From: Clusia tigrina
Lineage: Eukaryota; Arthropoda; Insecta; Diptera; Clusiidae
NCBI GenBank assembly: GCA_920105625.2
Contig: OV050030.1
Span: 317,692,789-317,756,788, forward strand
DNA length: 64,000 nucleotides
Reading direction: 5' to 3'
Part shown: positions 54,826 through 64,000 of the stretch, in pieces
Layout: each line of letters starts with the position of its first letter
Position numbering within the stretch: position 1 is the first letter of the stretch
The notes under the pieces: generated by a model
The model's database searches: none
What the model saw: only the letters and a program-made list of their open reading frames with translations
Told to the model about the DNA's origin: nothing
Made by a program: the position numbers and the translations under genes

Positions 54826-56620
54826 TAGGTTGGAGTGGCATCAAAAGCACACTCAGTCACAAATAGTGGCCCATTGTGATACCATTGGTAAGGCGCTGGA
54901 CATGTACTGAAAACCTAAGCCGATTATAGTTACCGGTTAGATGGTGAGCGCCTATGTAAGGGAGTCTAAGCGTGCTGTCAAGGTCCAACTTCTGGAGATG
55001 ATCCCGCTACCGACCCTGTCCCCAAATTTTGAGCCGTCTGTGTAGATGTCCAGAGTGTCATCGGTGATCACATTGTTTCTGATGCAGTCGCCTCTGCTTG
55101 GGATGATGAAGTTGAGTCCCCGTTTAAGGTTGGAATTCGGTCAGACTGGTCAGCGCAGATGGGAGTAGGCAAGTCCTGATTGAGGTGTTCCAGGTCCGTC
55201 CTCACCCACCGTTTGAGTGCATTGAATCTGGTAGCTACCAGTTTGGCCAGTTGTTTTCCCAGAAGCTTTGAGGGTTGCCAGCATTGAATTCCAGAGAGAG
55301 CCCTCGTAGGTGTGGAGCGCCGAGCGCCAGTGATGAACAGAGATGCACTTCTTCTGACTTTGCCAAGTTGGTTCAGGTTACAAGCCTTGACATGCCAAGA
55401 AAACAACTCCGTATAGGAGGTTTGCTTCAACCACGGGTGTTCAGAGCCAAAGCTCTGATTCGTGGTTCTAGCCTCCAACTAGTGCTTACTGCCCTCTTAC
55501 AACAATACAGTCCGCACGATGCTTTACGGACCCTCTCAGCTAGATTGGGCATCCAGCTGAGCTTCGGATCAAGTATCAGACCCAGATATTTGAGACTTTA
55601 TTGCTTAACCTAAGCGAAGTGCCATTAATCTTGGGCAAAATGAAGGAAGATATTTTGTAGCTTCTAGTGAACAGCATGACTTCAGTCTTTGCTGAGTTTA
55701 CGCTGAGCCCAAATTCGGTGCACGAGTTAGTCAGGGTGTCTAATGCATAGCTTAGCTTGTCAGAAAGCGTTTGAGGGAATTTATAGGAGGCAGTGATATC
55801 AATGTCATCTACAGTAGCTATTACTCTGAAACCGTGATATTCCAGTCTTTTGTGAGCATTGTTAACTGGTAAGTTCCAAACGAGAGGCAATAGTTGAGGC
55901 AATTTTCCTTGGCATGAGAAGATGCTCAATGAATTTGACAAAACTAACGTCTAGATTCAGATGTAAAAGATCTGTTACTATGTCATTGGGGCACACATTG
56001 TTAAATGCGCCTTCAATGTCGAGAAAGACGGTAAGAGTGTATTCCTTGAAGTGTATTTGTCTACGAAATGAGCATGTGAAGCGCAGTTTCCACCGACTTG
56101 TCGTTGGTGTACGTATGTTGAGATTTAGAGCGAAGGGATGGATTGATGGAAGTCCTGATATGGAGATCTCTTTCCAACGTCTTCAGAAGAATCGGGGACA
56201 GACTGAATGGTCTGTAGTCGTTTGTTTTATTATGGGATGCTTCCCCTGCTTTCGGAATGAAGACTACATGACTCCCTCCTGCCAATAGGAATGTACATAA
56301 GTCTAAGACAGGAGTTGTAAATCCGTACTAGCCAAGGTAGCATTAAATAGAGTCCCTTTTGTATGTCCATAGGGATGAAACCATCCAGACCCGGGGACCC
56401 AAAGAGATCAAAATTGTTGATGACCCACGTAACCTGTGTGTCGGTCACGCAGAAACTACCAGGGACAGACTGATTGAACTGGTAATATCCTTGACCAGCG
56501 AAATCTACGCTGCCTGGAAAATGGCTGACAACAGGACCTCAATGGTCTCGGCACATGAGCTTATTCAGTGACCATCAGGTCTCTGAATACAGTCCAATGC
56601 TTTGTGCGGAAAATTGAGGA
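54826..56620 (-). pseudogene. LOA/I-like LINE ORF2 (RT and RNase H) inserted in gypsy RT
   Basis: On the minus strand: FGSPGLDGFIPMDIQKGL (56400), VVFIPKAGEASHNKTNDYRP (56260) with SKSQHTYTNDKSVETALH, GFRVIATVDDIDITASYKFP (55830) where the YADD box reads TVDD, SVNSAKTEVMLFTRSYK, LFITGARRSTPTRALSGIQ (55335), and an RNase H start TLDIYTDGSKFGDRVGSG (55030). Frames change several times. The 3' end near 54830 is CCAACCTAAACATAAACC on the minus strand, a LOA-like tail. The loss of the box tyrosine and alanine suggests long inactivity. Confidence 0.8.
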
Positions 56621-57286
56621 TCCCAGTTGGTAACGAGGGTAGAAAATTGCTCACAAATTAAGGCGATGTCGAGAACTTGCTCCCTGTTAGGAGTGAGGAA
56701 GGTAATTACGAGATTATTAACGAGTATAATATCAAAAGGACTCACCCCGTTTGTTGGTATCAGAACTGCCCCAGATTTCTTGATGCGCTTATTATAAAAG
56801 GAGTCCTCTTGAGTGCCGCATTCTGGACTAGATGCCTAAGTGAGTCCTGTGGTTGGGTGTCGCTCTTCCTAGTAAGTAAAATAGCATTAATGCTATTCTT
56901 AACTTGGGCGTTGTTTTGTTGGGTTTTGTGTGTTTATAAGTCTCCATTTTGTTGGGTCCACACTCAAAGCCGTTATCTTCGTCCGTACAATAGTAGTCAC
57001 CAAAAAATTCCATTGTTATCTATGCTACGCAGGGATGAAACGAACCCTTTTGGGAACAAGTGTTAACAGCCAGACCGCTGCTAATCGGAAGTCAATCCCA
57101 ACCGAATCTACACCACCAACTTAATGATGACGGACATCGAACGTATTTCGAGGCCTGCTAATGTGCTGATCCCCCTGCTTCGGTGCTGATCCCTCACAAC
57201 GGATAGCGAATCATCACTTGGAGGATATAGATAATTTAGGGTTACCCAAGGTGCACCACGAGGAGGCCATCTACAACTACATCCCC
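56621..57286. other. Unassigned stretch, probably LINE 5' part
   Basis: It lies between the LINE RT and the point where gypsy RT resumes (57287). No endonuclease block could be read with confidence. Confidence 0.35.
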
Positions 57287-58930
57287 AACGCTTGCGGCAA
57301 TACAATTTTAAAATAAATCCAGGCAAATGTACTTTCCTACAACCTGAAGTCATACTTCTTGGACACTTAATCAGCATGGACCGAATTACGACTGACGCGG
57401 AAAAATGTAAGGTTGTGGAAAGTTACGCGCTACCAGAAAATAAAGAGGATTGGAAATGATTCGTTATTTTTTGCAATTGCTGTAGACGTTTCATAAAGAA
57501 TTTCGCAGAAATCGCAAAACCACTAAATAGCATACAAAAGAAAAATATAGAATTCAAATAGGACGCCAAATGTAAAACAGTTTTGATAAATTAAAATACA
57601 ATATTATACATCCGCCTGTCTACAATATCCTGATTTCTAAACAGAGTTTATCTAATTTACTGATACTTCAAACATTGTCCTAGGAGCAGTATTGTCACAA
57701 GGCGACATAGGGACTGATAGACCAATTTTTTATGCTAATCGTTCGTTAAGGAAACATGAAATCAATAAACCGGTGAATGAGAAGGAATTACTAGCGCTCC
57801 ACTGAGCAAAGTTACTTCCAGGATTACCTATTTGGAGTGAAATTTACAGTAGTCACTAATCACACACTATTAGCGTCACTTTTCACTCACAACAAATCAT
57901 CATCAAGGATGACAAGAATTTGCCTCCACAAGGCAAGTTGAATACGAATGCCGACACTTTATTTAGAATTGAGATTAACTCAGACACACTAAAAGCCATG
58001 ATACCTACTATGTGGTTATAGTAATAAGTGCGAATACTACAAGAGGTAAGCGCACCTCTTTTTATGGAATTACACATCGCTGTCTGATATATATAATGTA
58101 AAACAAATAAAATGCATTATAAAAATAAGAAGTTAAGTCATCTCTGATCCAGTCCTCGGTACGATCCAGAAACTTTCTCACATTTTATCATCGATAAAGT
58201 CGCACTGACAAAAAAAAACATTTTATTCGTTATAATCTAGGAACAAGAATTAAAGGCCTTATTTACAAATATAAATGAAAGAAATATAGCTCTGAAATGA
58301 ATCTCATACATTATTATTACTGCTTACCAACAGCAAGACATACAGGAATAAGAAAAACACACATTTGGAAAAACATGGCAAAAATGATAAAATCTTTCAT
58401 AAATAATTGTGATAATTGCAGAAGCCATACAATCACCAGACATATAAAAGGTGATAACACTCACAGATAAGCCAACAGACAGCTTCCAAATAATTGAAGT
58501 TGATACTGTTGAACTTATAAGAACATCAAACAGCTATAAGACATACGAACGATTCAATGCCAACTTTTTGGGAAGAGAATTCGTAAATCAGGTATTCGAC
58601 CAATTAAGTAAGATGTTCAAATTCAAACACAAAACGTCTACCCCTTATCATCACGAAACAATATGTAGCATGGAAAGAATCCACGGCGTATTAAACTAAT
58701 ACATACTTCCAACCACTGAACAAGAAGAGTGATACACACTTACCATATTCTGTCTTCTCTTACAATACCATAAACCACTAAGACACAGGATCCTCTACTT
58801 TTGAATTTATCTATGTCAAATTATCCGAACCAGTACTAAAGTACACGATAGCAAAAGGTTCTAACCCAGTAGACTAAGTAAATAAAAGAATTCAAATTCC
58901 AGACAAGCCGCGAAAGACGTTGAGTAAACT
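57287..58930 (+). pseudogene. pol: RT end, RNase H and integrase of the split plus-strand gypsy element
   Basis: The interrupted RT resumes with FKINPGKCTFLQPEVILLGH, then a CRRFIKNFAEIAKPLNSI block. RNase H follows: FTDTSNIVLGAVLSQGDIG and RKHEINKPVNEKELLALH (TDTS for TDAS). The tether GKLNTNADTLFRIE and integrase pieces (IEVDTVELIRTSNS, GREFVNQVFDQLSKMF, TSTPYHHETICSMERIHG with the catalytic Glu) come next. Stops are common. No 3' LTR was recognised. Confidence 0.75.
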
Positions 58931-59250
58931 TATATTCGAATAGATCGTGTCTTGACTTATATACAAATTCTTGTGCACTCATTCTCAAACTCCAGATGAG
59001 ATCCCAAAAGTATGCAATCACGTTTCACTTTATGTTTCACTGCCCTCCGCTTAATCTTGTTCGTCCCGAACAAGGATAGTACTGCATCAATTATAAGGAG
59101 ATATCTTCTCCTTTGCGGATTATGAAGCATAAGTAGCTCCATTTCCTAAAATCCCTTTGTGATTGCTCGTACATCATTTCTGACTTTTATTTTATTACTC
59201 ATCAGTTGTGTGCGCTTTCTGATGTTTCCATGAATATCTTTTAATTGTTC
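58931..59250. other. Non-coding stretch between two gypsy remnants
   Basis: No gene is supported; a Lys/Arg-rich minus-strand frame (KIKRRAVKHKVKRD) may be pol debris. Confidence 0.35.
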
Positions 59251-59257
59251 TCGTTTT

Positions 59258-59762
59258 TCAGATATTGTTGCATGGAAGTTCTGTAGATGACTCTTTAGCC
59301 CATTCTTTCACCAGATCAACGGGTACCTTTTTATTAGCTCGTATCTTGTGTTTCGTACCTCGCGATTGCTTCTTACAGTTTAAAATTGCTGAGATTGCCT
59401 GGCAATTTCCAATTACCTTCCCTTGTGCTATGGTTTTAGCTGTATTTGAAATAATCACTACTTTTTCTGGTACGATGCGGCTCTTGTGCTTCCCAACAAC
59501 TCCTCCAATTTTGGCACCTCCATACTTATCCTCACCAATGAATAACGAAATTTCGGTGTTCGCATATTTCAGCACTCGGCTTTTGAAATCTGGCGTGAAC
59601 GAGGTCCGTTCTGATTATGGAATGTGATGCCCGCGTATCCAATGTTGCAACAATTTTTCTTCCGTTTATTACAGTGTTGACAGTTAGGCTGTTATGTTTC
59701 CGTGCTATCTGAGATTCTTGGGCCATCTGTTTTGGGAGTCCGTTCATTTGCCGGCTTGACAA
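59258..59762 (-). pseudogene. pol: Gypsy protease and pre-RT remnant (fourth lineage)
   Basis: The minus strand reads VNTVINGRKIVATLDTRASH with SIIRTDLV, a protease whose DTG is DTR, then in another frame YANTEISLFIGEDKYGGA, VVIISNTAKTIAQGKVIG and VPVDLVKEWAKESSTEL, the linker that leads to RT. RT itself is not present downstream. Confidence 0.72.
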
Positions 59763-59776
59763 TCTTTTCCGATTCC

Positions 59777-60512
59777 CTACTTCGGACTATTGCTTGCTTT
59801 GGCAATCTTACCACGGAGGTGTTGCATAACGTTTCCGCTTTCGATTCTTACCTGACGGGCACTGCATACTGGCTGGCAGAATAGAGCTGCTGTCTCTGAT
59901 AACAAAGTGCTAGCTACTGTCTCCATATATGTTGCTTTCGGATTTCTAATCACTGAACGAAAGTGTCCATCATACACCTTTCAGTAATCTCTCCTGGATA
60001 GGCAAGGTGAGCCAACCGGTCCACTACCGCCGCAAACTGTGGTAGAGGCTCACCAATCTTCGGTACCCGTGTTCTTGGCTCTACTTGGTACATCTGCTGG
60101 CGATGTTCCTTACCATACTTGCGCTGAACAGCATTCATCAAGCTTTCATAACAGCCTCGCTAACTTTCTGAGATAGTTTGAAGTACATCAGCAGCAGCAC
60201 CTTTCAACGAAACGGTTAATGCTGCCACTTTTTCGCGACCACTCCAACCATTTGTGCTAGCGGTAGTCTCAAACTGCATTCTGAAGACGTTAAATGTCGT
60301 TGTTCCATCATAGGTAGGAGGCTTCAATTTTATTGGGGATAAAGCTGGCATAGGCAATGCACCTTCCTGTATTAGGTGAATTCTTGGCTGTCAGAGCCGC
60401 AGGTAACTCAAGGGGACTAACACGTACTTAGATACATGACGTAATTCAGTTTCTGATGGAGGCCTGATCTATCACCTCCACCAACAGAAGTGCGTTGGGG
60501 GACTGGTGACGT
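59777..60512 (-). pseudogene. gag: Gypsy Gag remnant (fourth lineage)
   Basis: From about 60357 the frame encodes PIKLKPPTYDGTTTFNVFRM and NGWSGREKVAALTVSLKGAA, a well-known capsid opening of gypsy Gag, then VDRLAHLAYPGEITERCMMD and a decayed Cys-containing tail (RNPKATYMETVAS). Stops lie near 60155 and 59945. The hAT-like element at 60521-61232 lies just upstream, and Gag leader-like sequence (minus strand of 61241-61390) may continue beyond it. Confidence 0.72.
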
Positions 60513-60520
60513 GCTATATC
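60513..60520. repeat. 8-bp target duplication, left of hAT-like element
   Basis: GCTATATC, identical to 61233-61240. Confidence 0.9.
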
Positions 60521-61232
60521 CAGGGTTCAGAAATTTTCATTAATGTGCGCTCATTTAGCTTCATTTATGAGTTTGGTGGCAAACGTGTGCGTTTCAATTT
60601 TTTCATAATGTTCTTCTTCGCGAGTAAGAGCGTAAAAAATATTTTTTTTTGCTCTCTCTTTCGTGTGTGCGATGGTTGAGATTTTGTTGCTCATCCTTCG
60701 CGTGTGTGCGCTCGCACATTTCTGGCAGGTTGAAATTTTTTTTTTACAGAAATTCCACATATCAATTTATTATTTAAAGAAATAACAACAAACATTAATA
60801 TGTTCATAACATTTTATTCGCAGTAAATTAATTCAGTAAAAGTAATTCATTTAAAAAAGTAAAAAAAAGTAAAAAGTAAAGTAATTCATTTAAAAAAGTT
60901 CAAAAATGCATTTACAAAAATTTTTTAAAAATTAAATAATTAAATTCATGAACGATGAACAACTACAAAATTTCAACCTGTCATAAATGTGCGAGCGCTC
61001 ATTTATGGGCGTTCTTTCTTTTGCTACCGTTCATATATGAACAAAACAAAATTGGATTCACGCACACACGCGAAGGATGAGCAACAAAAAAATTTCAACC
61101 ATCGCACACACGAAAGAGAGAGCAAAAAAAATATTTTTTACGCTCTTACTCGCGAAGAAGAACATTATGAAAAAATTGAAACCCTCACGTTCGCGGACGA
61201 GAGCGCGAGCTAGGGAATGATTCTGAACCCTG
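60521..61232. mobile_element. Non-autonomous hAT-like foldback element (712 bp)
   Basis: The ends are CAGGGTTCAGAA and its exact reverse complement TTCTGAACCCTG, flanked by perfect 8-bp duplications, the length typical of hAT transposons. The two arms (about 60521-60745 and 60970-61232) are long inverted repeats. About 120 bp (from 60588) is nearly identical between arms, with GCTCTCTCTTTCGTGTGTG and TCATCCTTCGCGTGTGTGCG. The right arm has about 60 extra bases. The AT-rich centre encodes nothing, so a hAT transposase would be supplied in trans. The mirrored short ORFs in the arms are not genes. Confidence 0.9.
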
Positions 61233-61240
61233 GCTATATC
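61233..61240. repeat. 8-bp target duplication, right of hAT-like element
   Basis: GCTATATC, identical to 60513-60520. Confidence 0.9.
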
Positions 61241-61390
61241 TAATGGCACACATCAGTCTCTTAATGCACAACTGGCTAAGATAGACAGACTCCTAATCCT
61301 GGAACAGCATATGCCGAGGGATGCGTGAATGGGGTGATTAGTCTCGAATATGCGAACTCCGGATACCAGGTAACCTTCGGTTTTAATTAA

Positions 61391-62875
61391 ATGCCTTCCA
61401 TGGTACCAGGGCTATGCCATGGGTCACCTATATTCCCTAATACTCGTGGGATTACATATGGATCTAACAAAAAAAAAAAGAAATTAAAAATAAACGATGA
61501 ATCTGCTGATGGGCAATCACCGTCGGTCATTGCGACCGAGCCAGCTGTAGGGCTGGAGAACCTAGCTTCGGTTGCATGCAGAGTTGTTGGACCGCACCTA
61601 ACCAAATCACAACAACATCTACGTTGGTAGGTGTTGGTGACCAACTATGCCCCGCATCAACATGTACGGTGTTGATTGCAGGTGCAAAGAACGAAACTTT
61701 TCCGGTTTCGATGCCACCACCACAGAATCCCGAATCGGGTCATGAGTCAATGGACTCTTCTGACACTGATCCACAGTGTGGTGACAACAACAGTGTGACC
61801 TCAGAGAAATCTGGGCGCACGGTTATTGGTTCAGACCTAAGCAATCTGAACTTAAAAGGCGACTTCATAAAAATGACTTCGGGAGAGAAGAGGACCTTCA
61901 AGCAAGCGATGACAAGTGGTCACTCTAGAGAAAAGGCTCTAGAGATTGCTAAAAGGAGGTCCACGGCGAAAAGGGCTCGCTCAGTAGAGTCACCAACAGA
62001 AACGCCATCTGTCAAAAAGACCAAAACGTCACCTTATGTAGGTAAGGCAACGTTCAGTCAGGTGGCTAGAATTATTCGGCTGGGAATTGTTCCGACCGAT
62101 TTAGTAAGGGCGCCATTCCCAAAAGAACAGTTGGTTCTTATCCAGGAGTCCGTTATTGACGTGATGATAGAGGTCAGCGACAATAACGAAAAGCCAGTAT
62201 TTGAGGACCTAGCACACAGAAACGGATGGTTAATGTTCATATGCTCAAACGAGAATACGGTAACTTGGATGAGAAAACACATCGGCCTGATAAAAGGGAA
62301 ATGTTGTTTGGAGATGACACTCGTTGAGGAAGCAAATTTTCCAAAAACATATGTGGTCACAGGCTACTTCCCACAAAGCACCGAGCTCACCAACGAAAAA
62401 GTTCTTGTGACCATTGGGGCGCAGAATGAAATGGCAGCCAAGAATTGGAAGGTGATCCAGAGGTCAACCGAAGGTGCAAGTGGAAGATAGCCTATCGCTA
62501 TGGACACATGCGTCTCATTTTAAAGAGCAACAAAGGCGCAGAGAAAGCCTGCGATAGCGCAAAAGAAGAAACAACGCCGTCACTCGGGAGCAGTGCTGAA
62601 GGGCATGCTGGGGACACAAGGTCCAACGAAGTGGAAGCTGACAAACCATCGACTAGCAAAGCCGCGCTAGAACGACAAAGACAAATCGCACGCGCAACAA
62701 CAACAACAAGAAAACGCGATCCCGAAGTATGGCATGCGCCGAAAGCGCCTCAGCACCAAAAACCAAAAGCCAAGAATACTGGGGGTCATAGGGACCACAA
62801 AAATAAGGGTCCTAGGGGCGCGAGGCTCCAGAAACTCGCTGCGGAAAGGCGCCGCGAACGAGCACTCTTAAAGTG
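61391..62875 (+). pseudogene. LOA-like LINE ORF1 with DUF4780-type region
   Basis: An ATG at 61391 opens a frame lost near 61625; the main frame (about 61640-62490) has a Ser/Asp-rich segment, a basic stretch (KRRSTAKRARSVESP), then the DUF4780-type globular region: VARIIRLGIVPTDLVRAPF, DLAHRNGWLMFICSNE, YVVTGYFPQSTELTNEKVLV and KNWKVIQRSTEG. Near 62475 it shifts frame to WKIAYRYGHMRLILKSNKG and a basic Lys/Arg/Gln-rich tail (to about 62875). ORF1 coats element RNA. Three frames are needed, so it is broken, but all parts seem present. Confidence 0.83.
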
Positions 62876-63240
62876 CTACAGGCGAACTTGCACCATGCTA
62901 AAGGAGCATCGGCCACCCTGTGCAAGAGATTCGCCGCCGAAGACCTATCCATGGCCTTAATACAAGAGCCATGGATAATTGGGGGCCAAATCAAAGATTT
63001 TCAAACAAGGGATTCAAGTTGGTTTATTATCACTGTTCGCGCTCAGTGCGGCGATTATGATTGATTATAATACTAACTATTTTCTCATTTCAGAATTCAC
63101 TAGTCAAGATGCCTACTAGCATCCTTGTTGAAGTCTCAACAGAGAAGGGAACGCAGGAAATTGTTTGTGCGTCCGCCTACTTTCCAGGTGACTCCAACAT
63201 TATACCTCCCGTGGATGTGCAATGTTGGATCTGAATTAAA
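62866..63240 (+). pseudogene. LOA-like LINE ORF2 endonuclease start
   Basis: ORF2 starts overlapping the ORF1 end: VLQANLHHAKGASATLCKRF, LSMALIQEPWIIGGQIKDF, then a stop near 63064. A second endonuclease block (ILVEVSTEKGTQEIVCASAY then FPGDSNIIPPV) follows at about 63110-63215, so a short segment between is lost or rearranged. The overlap of ORF1 and ORF2 fits LOA-clade layout. Confidence 0.8.
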
Positions 63241-63319
63241 AAATGAAGTCTTCAATATAAAAAAACAATTTGGAGACTATATAGAGAATTATTAGAATCA
63301 AGATCCGACTCGCTGAATA

Positions 63320-63500
63320 TAAAATAAATTCCAAGTTCATTTGGATAATTCACAATATCTTGTTCATTGGTAACAGTATTCACAGGCTTGTACGAAATTA
63401 AGTCGCCTGGAATCTTTGATTGTAAAGCCATGTTTAATTCCCTAGCATCTTTGTCCTTAGCCGCTAAAATTGCGCTATCACTCAAACAGGCATGGCTTTT
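63320..63500 (-). pseudogene. Helitron helicase C-terminal scrap
   Basis: The minus strand reads SDSAILAAKDKDARELNMAL, QSKIPGDLISYKPVNTV and QDIVNYPNELG, which match the helicase segment after WLSERAIL in Helitron proteins. It is a separate copy from the Helitron at 23-36 kb, where this segment has been cut off. It is wedged between LOA-like pieces. Confidence 0.83.
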
Positions 63501-63530
63501 ATACTGTTACTGTGTTTACTCGTGGGAACA

Positions 63531-64000
63531 AAAATGAACACAGACAATAAACAAAAACCGAATGGCGAGCGCAGCTACAATAGCTCACACAAAGAGGCCA
63601 CAGTACCTCAGCAAAGAGAGGCAGAGCAGCCCTCGATTGGCGCGAGCCAAAACGCCGACCACCAAAATCCGATAGGCACGGAATCAGCAGCTGAAAGCCT
63701 AAAAAACTCAGCGGCGCGGGCAAAAAGAGGCTCAGTTACTTCCTCAAGAAAGGGTTCAGTAGAGAAGAGGCGTACGCCAAAGCTATGCTCCCTATGCCAA
63801 CAAACAAGTCGAAGGCGGAAAACCAGGCCCCAAAAGGCAGAGGTCGGCCGAACAAACACCTCCAGAGGCCACATATATAAAGCGGCTAAGGGATGATCAA
63901 CCCTCCACCTCCAAGGCCGCAGCAGGAGCAGCAGCACCGGCTATTAAAACAGCACAAGCAGCAACAGCTGCAGCAGGCGCACCAAATTTGAATGAAAATA
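63531..64000 (+). pseudogene. LOA-like LINE ORF1 start, runs off the right edge
   Basis: The ATG at 63534 opens a Ser/Ala/Lys-rich segment (SAARAKRGSVTSSRKGSVE); the next frame continues AYAKAMLPMPTNKSKAENQA and KGRGRPNKHLQRPHI, like the low-complexity N-terminus of LOA-type ORF1. Beyond 63900 a Gln/Ala-rich repeat follows. The globular domain would lie outside the window, so the assignment is tentative. Confidence 0.5.

Noticed and set aside
60551..61249. Short mirrored ORFs in the hAT-like arms
   Set aside because: The same peptide appears on opposite strands because the arms are inverted repeats; there is no domain or codon evidence.

Overview
This window reads as transposon-rich, gene-poor DNA of a fly (Diptera). 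The element mix supports this: Jockey-, R1- and LOA-like non-LTR elements, Ty3/gypsy elements of the mdg3/GATE and 297/17.6 kinds, a Helitron, a hAT-like non-autonomous element and a tRNA-derived SINE. AT content is high and there are long (TA)n tracts. I found no single-copy host gene, no rRNA, no functional tRNA and no CRISPR. Species cannot be fixed from the sequence; a tephritid or drosophilid-like fly is a guess.

Layout. 1-7.1 kb: an LTR running off the left edge interrupts a Jockey-like LINE; next come a deleted 297-like LTR element, a plus-strand gypsy RT remnant and two LINE pieces. 7.1-17.3 kb: the best-preserved part. Two LTR retrotransposons in opposite orientation (7209-12313 minus, 12441-17288 plus), each with paired LTRs and a TA-type target duplication, sit inside one (TA)n tract. 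18.7-22.5 kb: a decayed LOA-like LINE between inverted copies of a dispersed repeat. 23.3-36.6 kb: a Helitron in two halves (Rep at the right, helicase at the left), with a 297-like LTR element between them whose LTR edge abuts the Rep reading frame. 37.2-41.0 kb: an R1-clade LINE with an intact-looking Gag ORF and a gutted ORF2. 41.3-46 kb: an LTR with a tRNA-Leu-type primer site, a LOA-like 3' end and AT-rich DNA. 46.2-50.2 kb: a decayed minus-strand gypsy element. 52.8-58.9 kb: a heavily decayed plus-strand gypsy element that received a SINE (15-bp target duplication) and a minus-strand LINE. 59.2-61.4 kb: a gypsy gag-pro remnant split by a 712-bp hAT-like foldback element with an 8-bp target duplication. 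61.4-64.0 kb: LOA-like ORF1/ORF2 pieces separated by a Helitron helicase scrap.

Almost every coding region is a retroelement gag or pol, or a Rep/helicase, and nearly all are broken by stops, frameshifts or deletions. There is no pathway linking the genes. The biology is insertion history: nesting order, target preference and loss of catalytic residues. Dense, mixed-orientation, nested and mostly dead elements resemble pericentromeric DNA or a piRNA-cluster-like trap, but that is inference. I did not find a convincing new multi-gene system. The best novel candidates are the hAT-like foldback element, the SINE and the SAP-domain Gag.
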